Notes under the pieces: model-generated
Told to the model about the DNA's origin: nothing
The model's database searches: none
Seen by the model: only the letters and a program-made list of their open reading frames with translations
Part shown: positions 1 through 5,494 of the stretch, piece by piece
Layout: every line of letters begins with the position of its first letter
How positions within the stretch are numbered: position 1 is the stretch's first letter
DNA from: Pseudomonadota bacterium
GTDB lineage: Bacteria > Pseudomonadota > Gammaproteobacteria > Burkholderiales > Rhodocyclaceae
NCBI GenBank assembly: GCA_009778425.1
Contig: WRJU01000124.1
Location: 1 to 5,494, forward strand
Direction: 5' to 3'
Length of the DNA: 5,494 bases
Made by a program: the position numbers and the translations under genes

Positions 1-515
1 ATGACCTGCTCGTTGGCAAGCACGGTTTCATCGACCGGGTCCCAGTTCACTGTGCCGAGTTTTTTGTAGATCAGCCCTTTCTCGAAAAGCCGGGTAAACA
101 ACCATTGTTCCCAGCGGTAGTAATCAGGCGCGCAGGTGGCGATCTCGCGCGACCAGTCGATGGCGAAGCCCAGCCGCTTCAACTGATCCCTCATGTAGTC
201 GATGTTGTCGTAAGTCCATTTCGCCGGGGGGACGTTGTTCTGGATCGCGGCATTTTCAGCGGGCATGCCGAAAGCGTCCCACCCCATCGGTTGGAGCACG
301 TTGCAGCCGCGCATCCGGTGATAACGCGCGAGCACATCGCCGATGGTGTAATTGCGGACGTGCCCCATATGCAGCTTGCCCGAGGGGTAGGGGAACATCG
401 ACAGACAGTAGTATTTCGGGCGGCTGCTGTCTTCAGTGGCACGGAAGGCCAAGGTGGATGCCCAGTGATCCTGGGCGGCGGCCTCGATGGCGGCGGGTTG
501 GTATTTGTCCTGCAT
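1..515 (-). CDS. leuS: Leucyl-tRNA synthetase, N-terminal part (cut by window edge)
   Basis: This cytoplasmic class Ia synthetase charges tRNA-Leu with leucine using ATP. The visible part is residues 1-171 of a protein that is about 860 residues in E. coli; it is open at the left edge. The start MQDKYQPAAIEAAAQDHW is typical of bacterial LeuS. The class I HIGH signature is present as HMGH at residues 49-52, preceded by MFPYPSGKL and followed by VRNYTIGDV. The conserved WDAFGMPAENAA and NWDPVDETVLANEQV segments follow. The CP1 editing domain and the KMSKS loop lie outside the window. ATG at 515 is the only plausible start: the frame has a stop (TAG) nine codons upstream at 540-542 and no other start codon between. 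No Shine-Dalgarno sequence precedes it; the upstream bases are C-rich. Identity is near certain from the motifs. The family is known; the lack of an SD is seen directly. Confidence 0.97.
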   Translation of the reverse strand, partial: MQDKYQPAAIEAAAQDHWASTLAFRATEDSSRPKYYCLSMFPYPSGKLHMGHVRNYTIGDVLARYHRMRGCNVLQPMGWDAFGMPAENAAIQNNVPPAKWTYDNIDYMRDQLKRLGFAIDWSREIATCAPDYYRWEQWLFTRLFEKGLIYKKLGTVNWDPVDETVLANEQV

Positions 516-560
516 GGGTCGGGTATGGCGGGTGGTGGGCTATCAATGCGAAAGTCTGAA

Positions 561-566
561 AGTATA
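561..566 (-). promoter_or_regulatory. Possible leuS promoter -10 element
   Basis: Read on the minus strand the bases are TATACT, a 5/6 match to the sigma-70 -10 consensus, placed 45 bases upstream of the leuS start and downstream of the minus-strand terminator. The bases 17 upstream (TTTATC) are a poor -35. A start near 553 would give a leader of about 38 bases. This is inferred from position and one good hexamer only. Confidence 0.3.
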
Positions 567-586
567 TCGCGCTGCGCCATGCCGAT

Positions 587-613
587 AAAAAAACACCCGG
601 CAGGGCCGGGTGT
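587..613 (-). terminator. Intrinsic terminator on the minus strand
   Basis: Read on the minus strand, ACACCCGGC (613-605) pairs perfectly with GCCGGGTGT (601-593) across the 3-base loop CCT, and seven T run through 593-587. The last base of the stem is the first of the T run. On the plus strand the stem is followed by ATAAAGTCTCC, so it does not work as a terminator in that direction. No protein gene precedes it on the minus strand: the next gene beyond the spacer is uvrD on the opposite strand. It therefore probably ends a non-coding transcript. It lies 71 bases before the leuS start. Confidence 0.88.
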
Positions 614-689
614 ATAAAGTCTCCTGTGAAGGAGAGGGAGGGAACCAACATGATCGTCAAGCCTCTCAGAGTCAGACGATCTCAATAGT
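587..689 (-). ncRNA. Putative small RNA with anti-Shine-Dalgarno stretch
   Basis: An RNA of about 100 nt is inferred between a candidate promoter and the intrinsic terminator. Seen on the minus strand, in order: (1) a 7-bp stem GATCGTC (681-675) with GACGATC (658-652), closing a loop that can itself form CTC-TGA-GAG (671-663); (2) a pyrimidine run UUCCCUCCCUCUCCUUC (644-628), complementary to purine-rich ribosome binding sites; (3) a small hairpin CUCCU-UCAC-AGGAG (634-621) using the end of that run; (4) the terminator. There is no convincing reading frame inside. This layout resembles bacterial base-pairing small RNAs. From memory it also resembles the 'Betaproteobacteria toxic small RNA' family, said to act by an anti-Shine-Dalgarno sequence; I cannot confirm membership. 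The 5' end is estimated from the promoter (about 687-690). The alternative is a leuS leader that is partly read through, but no run of leucine codons supports attenuation. Confidence 0.55.
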
Positions 690-694
690 TTCAG

Positions 695-703
695 TTTATC
701 GCA
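695..703 (-). promoter_or_regulatory. Candidate extended -10 promoter for the small RNA
   Basis: On the minus strand the sequence is TGC followed by GATAAA, an extended -10 arrangement with a 4/6 hexamer match. There is no good -35 (the region at 723-718 reads TGTGTT), but the DNA immediately upstream is strongly A/T-rich with repeated A tracts. Transcription would start near 688, just ahead of the first stem of the putative small RNA. This is an inference from spacing and composition. Confidence 0.35.
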
Positions 704-724
704 TGCTGTTCTGCAAAAACACAG

Positions 725-752
725 ATTTTCATAGAAATTTTCTTAAATTTTC
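725..752. repeat. Phased A/T tracts (three ATTTTC copies)
   Basis: ATTTTC occurs at 725-730, 737-742 and 747-752, 12 and 10 bases apart. The last two lie inside a direct repeat AAATTTTC at 735-742 and 745-752. Such spacing is close to one helical turn and would tend to bend DNA. On the minus strand these tracts lie about 35-65 bases upstream of the estimated small-RNA start, the position of an UP element. On the plus strand they are too far (about 170 bases) from the uvrD promoter to be a classic UP element. Confidence 0.5.
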
Positions 753-802
753 AATGTGTTAATAAAAATCACAAAAGACGTTGTTAAGTTGATTTGTTGC
801 TC

Positions 803-868
803 TGCACAATCCGGATTCTAGTACAGGTTCAAGGTACTTACAAGACTAAATCGTGCAAAATACGGATT
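803..868. repeat. Imperfect 15-bp direct repeat upstream of uvrD
   Basis: TGCACAATCCGGATT at 803-817 and TGCAAAATACGGATT at 854-868 match at 13 of 15 bases, with starts 51 bases apart. The first copy contains the perfect palindrome AATCCGGATT (808-817), degraded in the second copy to AATACGGATT. Between them AGTAC (820-824) and GTACT (834-838) can pair. The repeats may be binding sites for a regulator of uvrD or remnants of a duplication. No known operator is recognised and it is not a LexA box. Confidence 0.4.
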
Positions 869-890
869 GGATACAAAAAATACACACAGA

Positions 891-918
891 TTTGCTCTGG
901 ACGCTTGGCGGTTAGAAT
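891..918 (+). promoter_or_regulatory. Candidate uvrD promoter
   Basis: The -10 hexamer TAGAAT (913-918) matches 5/6 of the sigma-70 consensus. A weak -35 is TTTGCT (891-896, 16-base spacer) or TTGCTC (892-897, 15-base spacer). A start near 925 would leave a leader of about 16 bases, just enough for the ribosome binding site. No CTG-N10-CAG LexA box is seen around it, so SOS control is not supported by the sequence. Confidence 0.4.
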
Positions 919-928
919 AACGGGCCTC

Positions 929-934
929 CGAGGA
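929..934 (+). promoter_or_regulatory. uvrD: uvrD ribosome binding site
   Basis: CGAGGA ends six bases before ATG 941. This supports that start over the upstream in-frame TTG at 794, which has no such site. Confidence 0.7.
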
Positions 935-940
935 ATCATC

Positions 941-3169
941 ATGTCCGATCCATTGCTTGCCAGCCTGAACCCACAACAAACAGAAGCCGTCACCTTGCCT
1001 GCGCGGCATGCCCTGGTGCTTGCCGGGGCGGGTTCCGGCAAGACGCGCGTACTCACCACTCGCATCGCCTGGCTGCTCAGGCAGTCGATGGCGAGCCCGG
1101 CGGGCATCCTTGCCGTGACGTTTACCAACAAGGCGGCGCGCGAAATGCTGTCACGGCTCGAAGCCATGCTGCCGATGAGCCCGCGCGGAATGTGGATCGG
1201 CACCTTCCACGGGCTTTGCAACCGCTTGTTGCGGGCGCACTACAAAGATGCCGGGCTGGATCGCCTGTTCCAGATACTCGATGCAGCCGACCAACTCTCG
1301 GCGATCAAGCGCTTGCTGAAAACGCTCAATGTCGACGACGAAAAATTTCCGCCGCGCAACCTGCAATATTTCATCAATGCTCACAAGGAAGCGGGTTTGC
1401 GCCCGCATGCGGTTGAAGTTCCGGACGAATACACCCGCCAGCGCGCCGAGCTATATCAGGAATACGAAGCTCAGTGCCAGCGCGAATCGGTCGTGGATTT
1501 TGCCGAACTGCTGCTGCGCAGCTTTGAACTGCTCCAGCGCAACGAGCCGATCCGGCGGCACTACCAGCAGCGTTTCCGCTACATCCTGGTCGACGAATTC
1601 CAGGATACCAACGTTTTGCAATACCGCTGGCTGAAACTGCTGGCTGCCGATGGGCAAGAGGGCGGCGCGGCGCTTTTTTGCGTCGGCGATGACGATCAGA
1701 GCATCTACCGCTTCCGGGGCGCGGAAATTGGCAACATGCGCGATTTCGAGCGGGAATTCCAGGTGCGGGACATCATCCGTCTGGAACAGAACTACCGCTC
1801 GCACGGCAACATCCTGGATGCGGCCAACGCCATCATCCGCAACAACGCAAACCGCCTGGGCAAGAACCTCTGGACGGAGCGGGGCGAAGGCGAGCCGATC
1901 CGGGTCTTCGAGGCATTCAGCGACACGGATGAAGCGCGCTGGATTGTCGAAGAAATTCAGGCGCTACTGCGCGACGGCGCGACGCGGAGCGACATCGCCG
2001 TGCTGTATCGCGCCAATGCCCAATCGCGCGTACTCGAACACCAGCTTTTTTCAGCCGGTGTGCCGTATCGCGTGTACGGAGGGCTGCGATTTTTCGAGCG
2101 CCAGGAAATCAAACACGCACTCGCCTACCTGCGCTTGCTCGCCAATCCCGGAGACGATACCGCCTTCATGCGCGTGGTGAATTTCCCCACGCGCGGCATT
2201 GGCGCGCGCACACAGGAAATGCTTCAGGATGCAGCCCGACAGCGGAACGGCAGCCTGTACGCCACGGTTCCCCACCTGTCCGGAAAAAGCGCCGCCTCGC
2301 TCGCCCGTTTTGTGACTTTGATCGAAACAATGCGCCGCGAGACGCAAGCCCTGCCGCTGCCTGAACAGGTGGAGCATGTCGTTGAGCGTAGCGGCCTGCG
2401 CGCGCACTACCAGGCAGAGAGGGAAGGCCAGGACAGGCTGGAAAACCTCGACGAACTTGTTCGCGCTGCGGAAAGTTTCCACATCGAGACCCGCGCGGCT
2501 CCTGAAACCTTGGCGCAAGCACACGCGCTACTGGCGGATTTTCTCAGCCACGCCTCGCTCGAAGCCGGAGACCATCAGGCGGGCGCGCAGGAAGAAGCGG
2601 TACAACTGATGACCGTGCACGCGGCCAAGGGGCTGGAATTCGACATCGTTTTCCTGTGCGGGCTGGAAGAGGAAGTTTTTCCGCACATCAACAGCCTTTC
2701 CGAGTCCGTCGTCGGGCTGGAAGAAGAACGGCGGCTGATGTACGTAGCGGTGACACGCGCCCGCGAACGCCTGTACTTGTCTCATGCCCAGAGCCGCTTG
2801 CTGCGCGGGCAGACGCATTACCACCTGCGGTCGAGGTTTCTTGATGAAATACCATCGGGACTGCTCAAGCCGCTTGCCCAGAAATCGCGTTTTAGCGGCA
2901 GTGGATACGGCGGCGATGGATGGCGAGGTGAAAAAACCCATTCCCGCGCGTCAACTTCCATTTCGCCGACAGACACGTTCCAGTCGCGCGAACTCCCCGG
3001 CGGTTTTCGTATCGGCCAGAATGTGCGCCATCCCACATTCGGTTACGGCGTGATCATTGACGCCGAGGGCGACGCCACAGTGCGCGTCAACTTCGGCGAC
3101 GCGGGCGTCAAATGGCTGATGCTGTCGATAGCGAAACTGGAAGCGGTGATGCCTGAGTCTAAGGATTGA
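941..3169 (+). CDS. uvrD: DNA helicase II (UvrD, superfamily 1)
   Basis: This ATP-driven 3'-5' helicase removes the incised oligonucleotide and UvrC in nucleotide excision repair and unwinds the nicked strand in mismatch repair. It is 742 aa, against 720 in E. coli. The SF1A motifs occur in order: Q motif LNPQQTEAV (9-17), Walker A AGAGSGKT (28-35, Lys34), Ia AVTFTNKAA, Walker B DEFQD (218-222), motif III VGDDDQSIYRFRG (248-260), motif IV LEQNYRS (281-287), motif V TVHAAKGLEF (558-567), and motif VI RRLMYVAVTRAR (597-608) with the arginine finger. After a low-complexity linker, residues from about 687 (GGFRIGQNVRHPTFGYG, ending in KWLMLSIAKLE) match the C-terminal Tudor-like domain that binds RNA polymerase in UvrD/PcrA. 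Rep lacks this domain, so Rep is less likely. ATG 941 has an SD and begins the family-typical N-terminus. Nothing is truncated or missing. It is a single-gene unit, convergent with the aminotransferase. Confidence 0.97.
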   Translation: MSDPLLASLNPQQTEAVTLPARHALVLAGAGSGKTRVLTTRIAWLLRQSMASPAGILAVTFTNKAAREMLSRLEAMLPMSPRGMWIGTFHGLCNRLLRAHYKDAGLDRLFQILDAADQLSAIKRLLKTLNVDDEKFPPRNLQYFINAHKEAGLRPHAVEVPDEYTRQRAELYQEYEAQCQRESVVDFAELLLRSFELLQRNEPIRRHYQQRFRYILVDEFQDTNVLQYRWLKLLAADGQEGGAALFCVGDDDQSIYRFRGAEIGNMRDFEREFQVRDIIRLEQNYRSHGNILDAANAIIRNNANRLGKNLWTERGEGEPIRVFEAFSDTDEARWIVEEIQALLRDGATRSDIAVLYRANAQSRVLEHQLFSAGVPYRVYGGLRFFERQEIKHALAYLRLLANPGDDTAFMRVVNFPTRGIGARTQEMLQDAARQRNGSLYATVPHLSGKSAASLARFVTLIETMRRETQALPLPEQVEHVVERSGLRAHYQAEREGQDRLENLDELVRAAESFHIETRAAPETLAQAHALLADFLSHASLEAGDHQAGAQEEAVQLMTVHAAKGLEFDIVFLCGLEEEVFPHINSLSESVVGLEEERRLMYVAVTRARERLYLSHAQSRLLRGQTHYHLRSRFLDEIPSGLLKPLAQKSRFSGSGYGGDGWRGEKTHSRASTSISPTDTFQSRELPGGFRIGQNVRHPTFGYGVIIDAEGDATVRVNFGDAGVKWLMLSIAKLEAVMPESKD

Positions 3170-3190
3170 TTATATTCATGTAGCGTAGCG

Positions 3191-3224
3191 TGTGCCCCTT
3201 TCCCGCAAACAGGAAAGGGGCACA
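3191..3224. terminator. Stem-loop between convergent genes, possible bidirectional terminator
   Basis: A perfect 13-bp inverted repeat, TGTGCCCCTTTCC (3191-3203) and GGAAAGGGGCACA (3212-3224), encloses the 8-base loop CGCAAACA. It lies 21 bases after the uvrD stop and 18 bases beyond the aminotransferase stop. Neither strand has a T run after the stem, so it is not a standard intrinsic terminator. It could stabilise 3' ends or stop polymerase with the help of Rho. Position and strength support a 3'-end role. Confidence 0.6.
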
Positions 3225-3242
3225 AGTCAAGCGCCTACAGCC

Positions 3243-4445
3243 TCACAGTACCGCCGCAATCGCCTTCGCCACCACGGGCAGGTTCTTGCCGTTCAGGGCT
3301 GCCACATTGATGCGCCCGGAAGAAACGGCGTAGATGCCGAACCCGGTCTGAAGCTGTTCAACCTGTTCCTTCGTCAATCCTGTGAAGGAGAACATGCCGC
3401 GCTGCCTGGCGATGAAGGAGAAGTCCTTCGCCACGCCTTCCGCCTTAAGTGCGTCTGCGAGGCCTGAACGCATGTCGCGGATGCGGTTCCTCATCCCCGC
3501 AAGTTCTTCTTCCCAGAGCGCCCTCAATTCCGGACTGCCGAGGACGGCGGCCACGACCGCGCCGCCGTGTGTGGGCGGGTTGGAATAGTTGGTGCGGATG
3601 ATGCGCTTGACCTGAGAACCAACCCGCCCAGCTTCTTCCTTGCTGGCGGTGATGATGGACAGCGCCCCCACCCGTTCGCCGTACAGGGAAAAGTTCTTGG
3701 AAAACGAGGAAGAAACGAAGAATTGCGCCCCGGCTTCCGTGAAGGCGCGCACGGCGGCGGTGTCTTCCTCGATGCCGTCGGCAAAGCCTTGGTAGGCCAT
3801 GTCGAGGAAAGGCACGAGGTTCTTATCCTTGCAGATTGCAGCGACTTCCTGCCACTGGCTGCCGATGAGGTCGGCTCCGGTCGGGTTATGGCAGCAAGCA
3901 TGCAGCAGCACGATGGATTGTGGGGGCAGGGCGTTCAATTTCTGCTTCATGGCCGCGAAATCGACGCCGCGCGTGGCCGGGTCGTAGTAAGGATAGGTTT
4001 CCACCGGGAACCCGGCTGCCTCGAACAGCGCGCGATGGTTTTCCCAGGAAGGGTCGCTGATATAGAGCGTGGTTTGCGGCAGGAGTTTTTTCAGGTAATC
4101 CGCGCCGACCTTCAGCGCGCCCGTGCCGCCGAGCGCCTGGACGGTGAAGACGGAACCATCGCCCGCCCGCGCGGAACCCTTGCCGAAAAGCAGGTCGCGC
4201 ACAGCCTGGTTGTAGGCGGCGTTCCCGTCGATGGGCTGATAGCCGCGCGCGGGCAGCGCCTTCATGCGGGCTTCCTCGGCAGCCTTCACGGCAGCCAGCA
4301 GCGGCAGCTTGCCGTTGCCGTCGTAATACACGCCGACGCCGAGATTGACCTTTTCAGTGCGCGTATCGGCATTGAAGGCTTCGGTCAGGCCAAGGATGGG
4401 ATCACGGGGGGCCATTTCGACGGCGGCAAAAAGCGAGGCGGACAT
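3243..4445 (-). CDS. tyrB: Aspartate/tyrosine/aromatic aminotransferase, class I (PLP)
   Basis: This pyridoxal-phosphate enzyme exchanges amino groups between aspartate or aromatic amino acids and 2-oxoglutarate, in aspartate, phenylalanine and tyrosine synthesis; it is cytoplasmic and usually a homodimer. It is 400 aa, against 396-397 in E. coli AspC and TyrB. Visible residues, with E. coli AspC equivalents: Trp134 (W140), Asn187 in HNPTG (N194), Asp215 (D222), Tyr218 (Y225), Schiff-base Lys250 in SFSKNFSLYGERVG (K258), Arg258 (R266), Arg284 before TNYSNPP (R292, side-chain carboxylate) and Arg378 in SSGRINVAA (R386). LLHACCHNPTGADL, SLYGERVG and QRGMFSFTGL lean towards TyrB, but aspC is an equally defensible name and substrate range cannot be read from sequence. 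ATG 4445 has GGAG five bases upstream and fits the family N-terminus; the 43 upstream in-frame codons do not. All key residues are intact. Confidence 0.95.
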   Translation of the reverse strand: MSASLFAAVEMAPRDPILGLTEAFNADTRTEKVNLGVGVYYDGNGKLPLLAAVKAAEEARMKALPARGYQPIDGNAAYNQAVRDLLFGKGSARAGDGSVFTVQALGGTGALKVGADYLKKLLPQTTLYISDPSWENHRALFEAAGFPVETYPYYDPATRGVDFAAMKQKLNALPPQSIVLLHACCHNPTGADLIGSQWQEVAAICKDKNLVPFLDMAYQGFADGIEEDTAAVRAFTEAGAQFFVSSSFSKNFSLYGERVGALSIITASKEEAGRVGSQVKRIIRTNYSNPPTHGGAVVAAVLGSPELRALWEEELAGMRNRIRDMRSGLADALKAEGVAKDFSFIARQRGMFSFTGLTKEQVEQLQTGFGIYAVSSGRINVAALNGKNLPVVAKAIAAVL

Positions 4446-4613
4446 GTCTTCTCCAGTGTTTAGTGATAAGTGTTGGGGGATGCGCCGGGATCGGGAATAA
4501 TGCCAGTTTGTCCCGCCGGTTACGGCTTCTTCATGGCGAAGAACCAAAAACCATAAGATTCTAGCACCTGGCATGACGGCTTGGTGTGTATTCCTGTTTT
4601 GCCTGTCCTACCC
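4446..4613. promoter_or_regulatory. Divergent promoter region of the aminotransferase and uvrB
   Basis: This 168-bp spacer must hold both start regions. On the minus strand TGC followed by TAGAAT (4566-4558) is a good extended -10 (5/6 hexamer) for the aminotransferase, giving a leader of roughly 105 bases; no -35 is apparent. For uvrB no convincing hexamer pair is seen; TAAGAT at 4554-4559 is a weak -10 candidate that overlaps the opposite one. TTCTTC (4527-4532) and GAAGAA (4538-4543) form a 6-bp inverted repeat with a 5-base loop, which could be a small operator or chance. No LexA-type CTG-N10-CAG box was found. Confidence 0.4.
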
Positions 4614-5494
4614 ATGAACTCCGCAATGCCCCCGTCGCCTTCGCCCGCCGACATCGACATCATTACCTTTCCCGACAGCGCGTTCCGTCTGCATCGGGCG
4701 TTTCTGCCTGCGGGCGACCAGCCCGAAGCTATCCGGCAACTCTGCGCGGGCATCGAGAACGGGCTGCTGTTCCAGACGCTGCTCGGCGTGACCGGCTCCG
4801 GCAAGACCTACACGATGGCAAACGTCATCGCCCGCATGGGGCGGCCCGCGCTGGTGCTCGCGCCCAACAAGACGCTGGCCGCGCAGCTTTACGCCGAATT
4901 TCGCGAGTTTCTGCCCGAAAACGCCGTCGAATACTTTGTGAGTTATTACGACTACTACCAGCCCGAAGCCTACGTCCCTTCGCGCGATCTGTTCATCGAA
5001 AAAGATTCCGCCATCAACGAGCACATCGAACAGATGCGCCTGTCTGCCACCAAAAGCCTGATGGAGCGCCGGGATGTCGTCATCGTCGCTTCCGTCTCCT
5101 GCATTTACGGTATCGGCGACCCGGTCGACTACCACGCCATGATCCTGCACTTGCGCGAAGGCCAGCACATCGACCGCCGCGACATGATCGCCCGGCTCGT
5201 GGCGATGCAATACACCCGCAACGACACCGATTTTCATCGCGGGACTTTCCGTGTGCGCGGCGATGTCATCGACGTTTTCCCGGCGGAAAACGCAGAATGT
5301 GCGGTTCGTATCGAAATGTTCGACGACGAAGTCGAACATCTCACCCTGTTCGACCCACTCACCGGGCAGATACGTCATCGCCTGGGGCGTTTCACCATCT
5401 ACCCCTCCAGTCACTACGTCACCCCGCGCGCTACCGTCCTGAAAGCCGTCGACGCCATCAAGGAAGAACTCGCCGCGCGCATCGGTTTCTTTCA
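4614..5494 (+). CDS. uvrB: Excinuclease ABC subunit UvrB, N-terminal part (cut by window edge)
   Basis: UvrB is the damage-verification subunit of UvrABC nucleotide excision repair. UvrA loads it at the lesion and it then recruits UvrC for incision. The first 293 residues of a protein of roughly 670-700 are visible, with no frameshift. Seen: the start domain AFLPAGDQPEAI, Walker A GVTGSGKT (58-65, Lys64), motif Ia LAPNKTLAAQL (82-92), the beta-hairpin that inserts into DNA, YYDYYQPEAYVP (111-122, Tyr111/112/114/115 matching E. coli Tyr92/93/95/96), NEHIEQMRLSATK, and the UvrA-interaction domain ending with FDPLTGQI and HYVTPR. Numbering runs 19 ahead of E. coli, so the N-terminus is extended. 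Neither ATG 4614 nor the in-frame ATG 4626 has a Shine-Dalgarno sequence; in-frame GTG 4584 and TTG 4581 or 4599 also remain possible. The later helicase motifs, and the UvrC-binding C-terminus if present, lie outside the window. Confidence 0.97.
   Translation, partial: MNSAMPPSPSPADIDIITFPDSAFRLHRAFLPAGDQPEAIRQLCAGIENGLLFQTLLGVTGSGKTYTMANVIARMGRPALVLAPNKTLAAQLYAEFREFLPENAVEYFVSYYDYYQPEAYVPSRDLFIEKDSAINEHIEQMRLSATKSLMERRDVVIVASVSCIYGIGDPVDYHAMILHLREGQHIDRRDMIARLVAMQYTRNDTDFHRGTFRVRGDVIDVFPAENAECAVRIEMFDDEVEHLTLFDPLTGQIRHRLGRFTIYPSSHYVTPRATVLKAVDAIKEELAARIGFF

Larger units (their letters stand above)
516..940. other. Non-coding spacer between divergent leuS and uvrD
   Basis: This is 425 bp, more AT-rich than the flanking genes, especially 690-890. 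It contains the leuS and uvrD leaders, an orphan minus-strand terminator, the putative small RNA, phased A/T tracts and an imperfect direct repeat, each listed separately. The open frame that runs into uvrD from TTG 794 lacks a ribosome binding site and has no resemblance to the UvrD N-terminus, so the part before 941 is treated as non-coding. No tRNA or protein gene is seen here. Confidence 0.7.

Noticed and set aside
433..685. Minus-strand ORFs overlapping the leuS start and the spacer
   Set aside because: They read through the terminator and overlap leuS in another frame, with low-complexity Pro/Arg-rich translations typical of shadows.
650..688. Tiny plus-strand ORF MIVKPLRVRRSQ preceded by a very strong SD (AGGAGAGGGAGG)
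   Set aside because: The apparent SD is the complement of the pyrimidine stretch in the putative minus-strand RNA, and the terminator polarity is minus. A 12-codon peptide has no further support.
587..720. Leucine-codon attenuator for leuS
   Set aside because: No short ORF with a run of leucine codons precedes the terminator, and no clear antiterminator pairing was found.
794..940. Open frame extending UvrD upstream by 49 codons from a TTG
   Set aside because: It has no ribosome binding site, does not resemble UvrD N-termini, and overlaps the candidate promoter. ATG 941 has AGGA at correct spacing and starts the conserved sequence.
1451..2941. Several ORFs of 70-180 codons in other frames of uvrD
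   Set aside because: All lie within a complete uvrD with ordered helicase motifs, have no ribosome binding sites and no recognised domains.
3567..4463. 298-codon plus-strand ORF antisense to the aminotransferase
   Set aside because: The opposite strand encodes a complete enzyme with all catalytic residues. This frame has no recognisable domain and reflects GC-rich codon bias.
4608..5414. 268-codon minus-strand ORF antisense to uvrB
   Set aside because: It lies entirely over clear UvrB coding sequence with intact motifs. The translation is rich in Val/Asp/Gly without domain signature, and is a shadow.

Overview
The window looks like ordinary chromosome from a betaproteobacterium. The coding regions are GC-rich and the main spacer is AT-rich. 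The LeuS start keeps the NWDPVDETVLANEQV segment, which I associate from memory with Betaproteobacteria, and the other proteins read as proteobacterial housekeeping enzymes. Genus cannot be fixed from this sequence alone.

Layout: 1-515 (minus) is the 5' fifth of leuS, cut by the left edge. 516-940 is a 425-bp non-coding spacer. It holds an intrinsic terminator oriented on the minus strand with no upstream gene to serve, a likely small RNA ending at that terminator (about 587-689), phased A/T tracts just upstream of that RNA, a short imperfect direct repeat, and a candidate uvrD promoter. 941-3169 (plus) is a complete uvrD (742 aa). 3243-4445 (minus) is a complete class I aspartate/aromatic aminotransferase (400 aa). 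It converges on uvrD, with a perfect 13-bp stem-loop between the two stop codons. 4446-4613 is a divergent promoter region. 4614-5494 (plus) is the first 293 codons of uvrB, cut by the right edge.

Functionally, uvrD and uvrB both act in nucleotide excision repair: UvrB verifies and loads at the lesion, and UvrD removes the excised oligonucleotide. They are separate transcription units here, split by an unrelated amino-acid metabolism gene, and I see no clear LexA box in front of either. leuS and the aminotransferase are housekeeping functions with no visible mechanistic link to them.

The only non-routine item is the putative minus-strand small RNA. It has an extended -10 with A/T-rich upstream DNA, a 5' hairpin, an unpaired pyrimidine stretch complementary to Shine-Dalgarno sequence, a small hairpin, and a strong terminator with seven T. 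I see no mobile element, CRISPR array, tRNA, rRNA or defence system.
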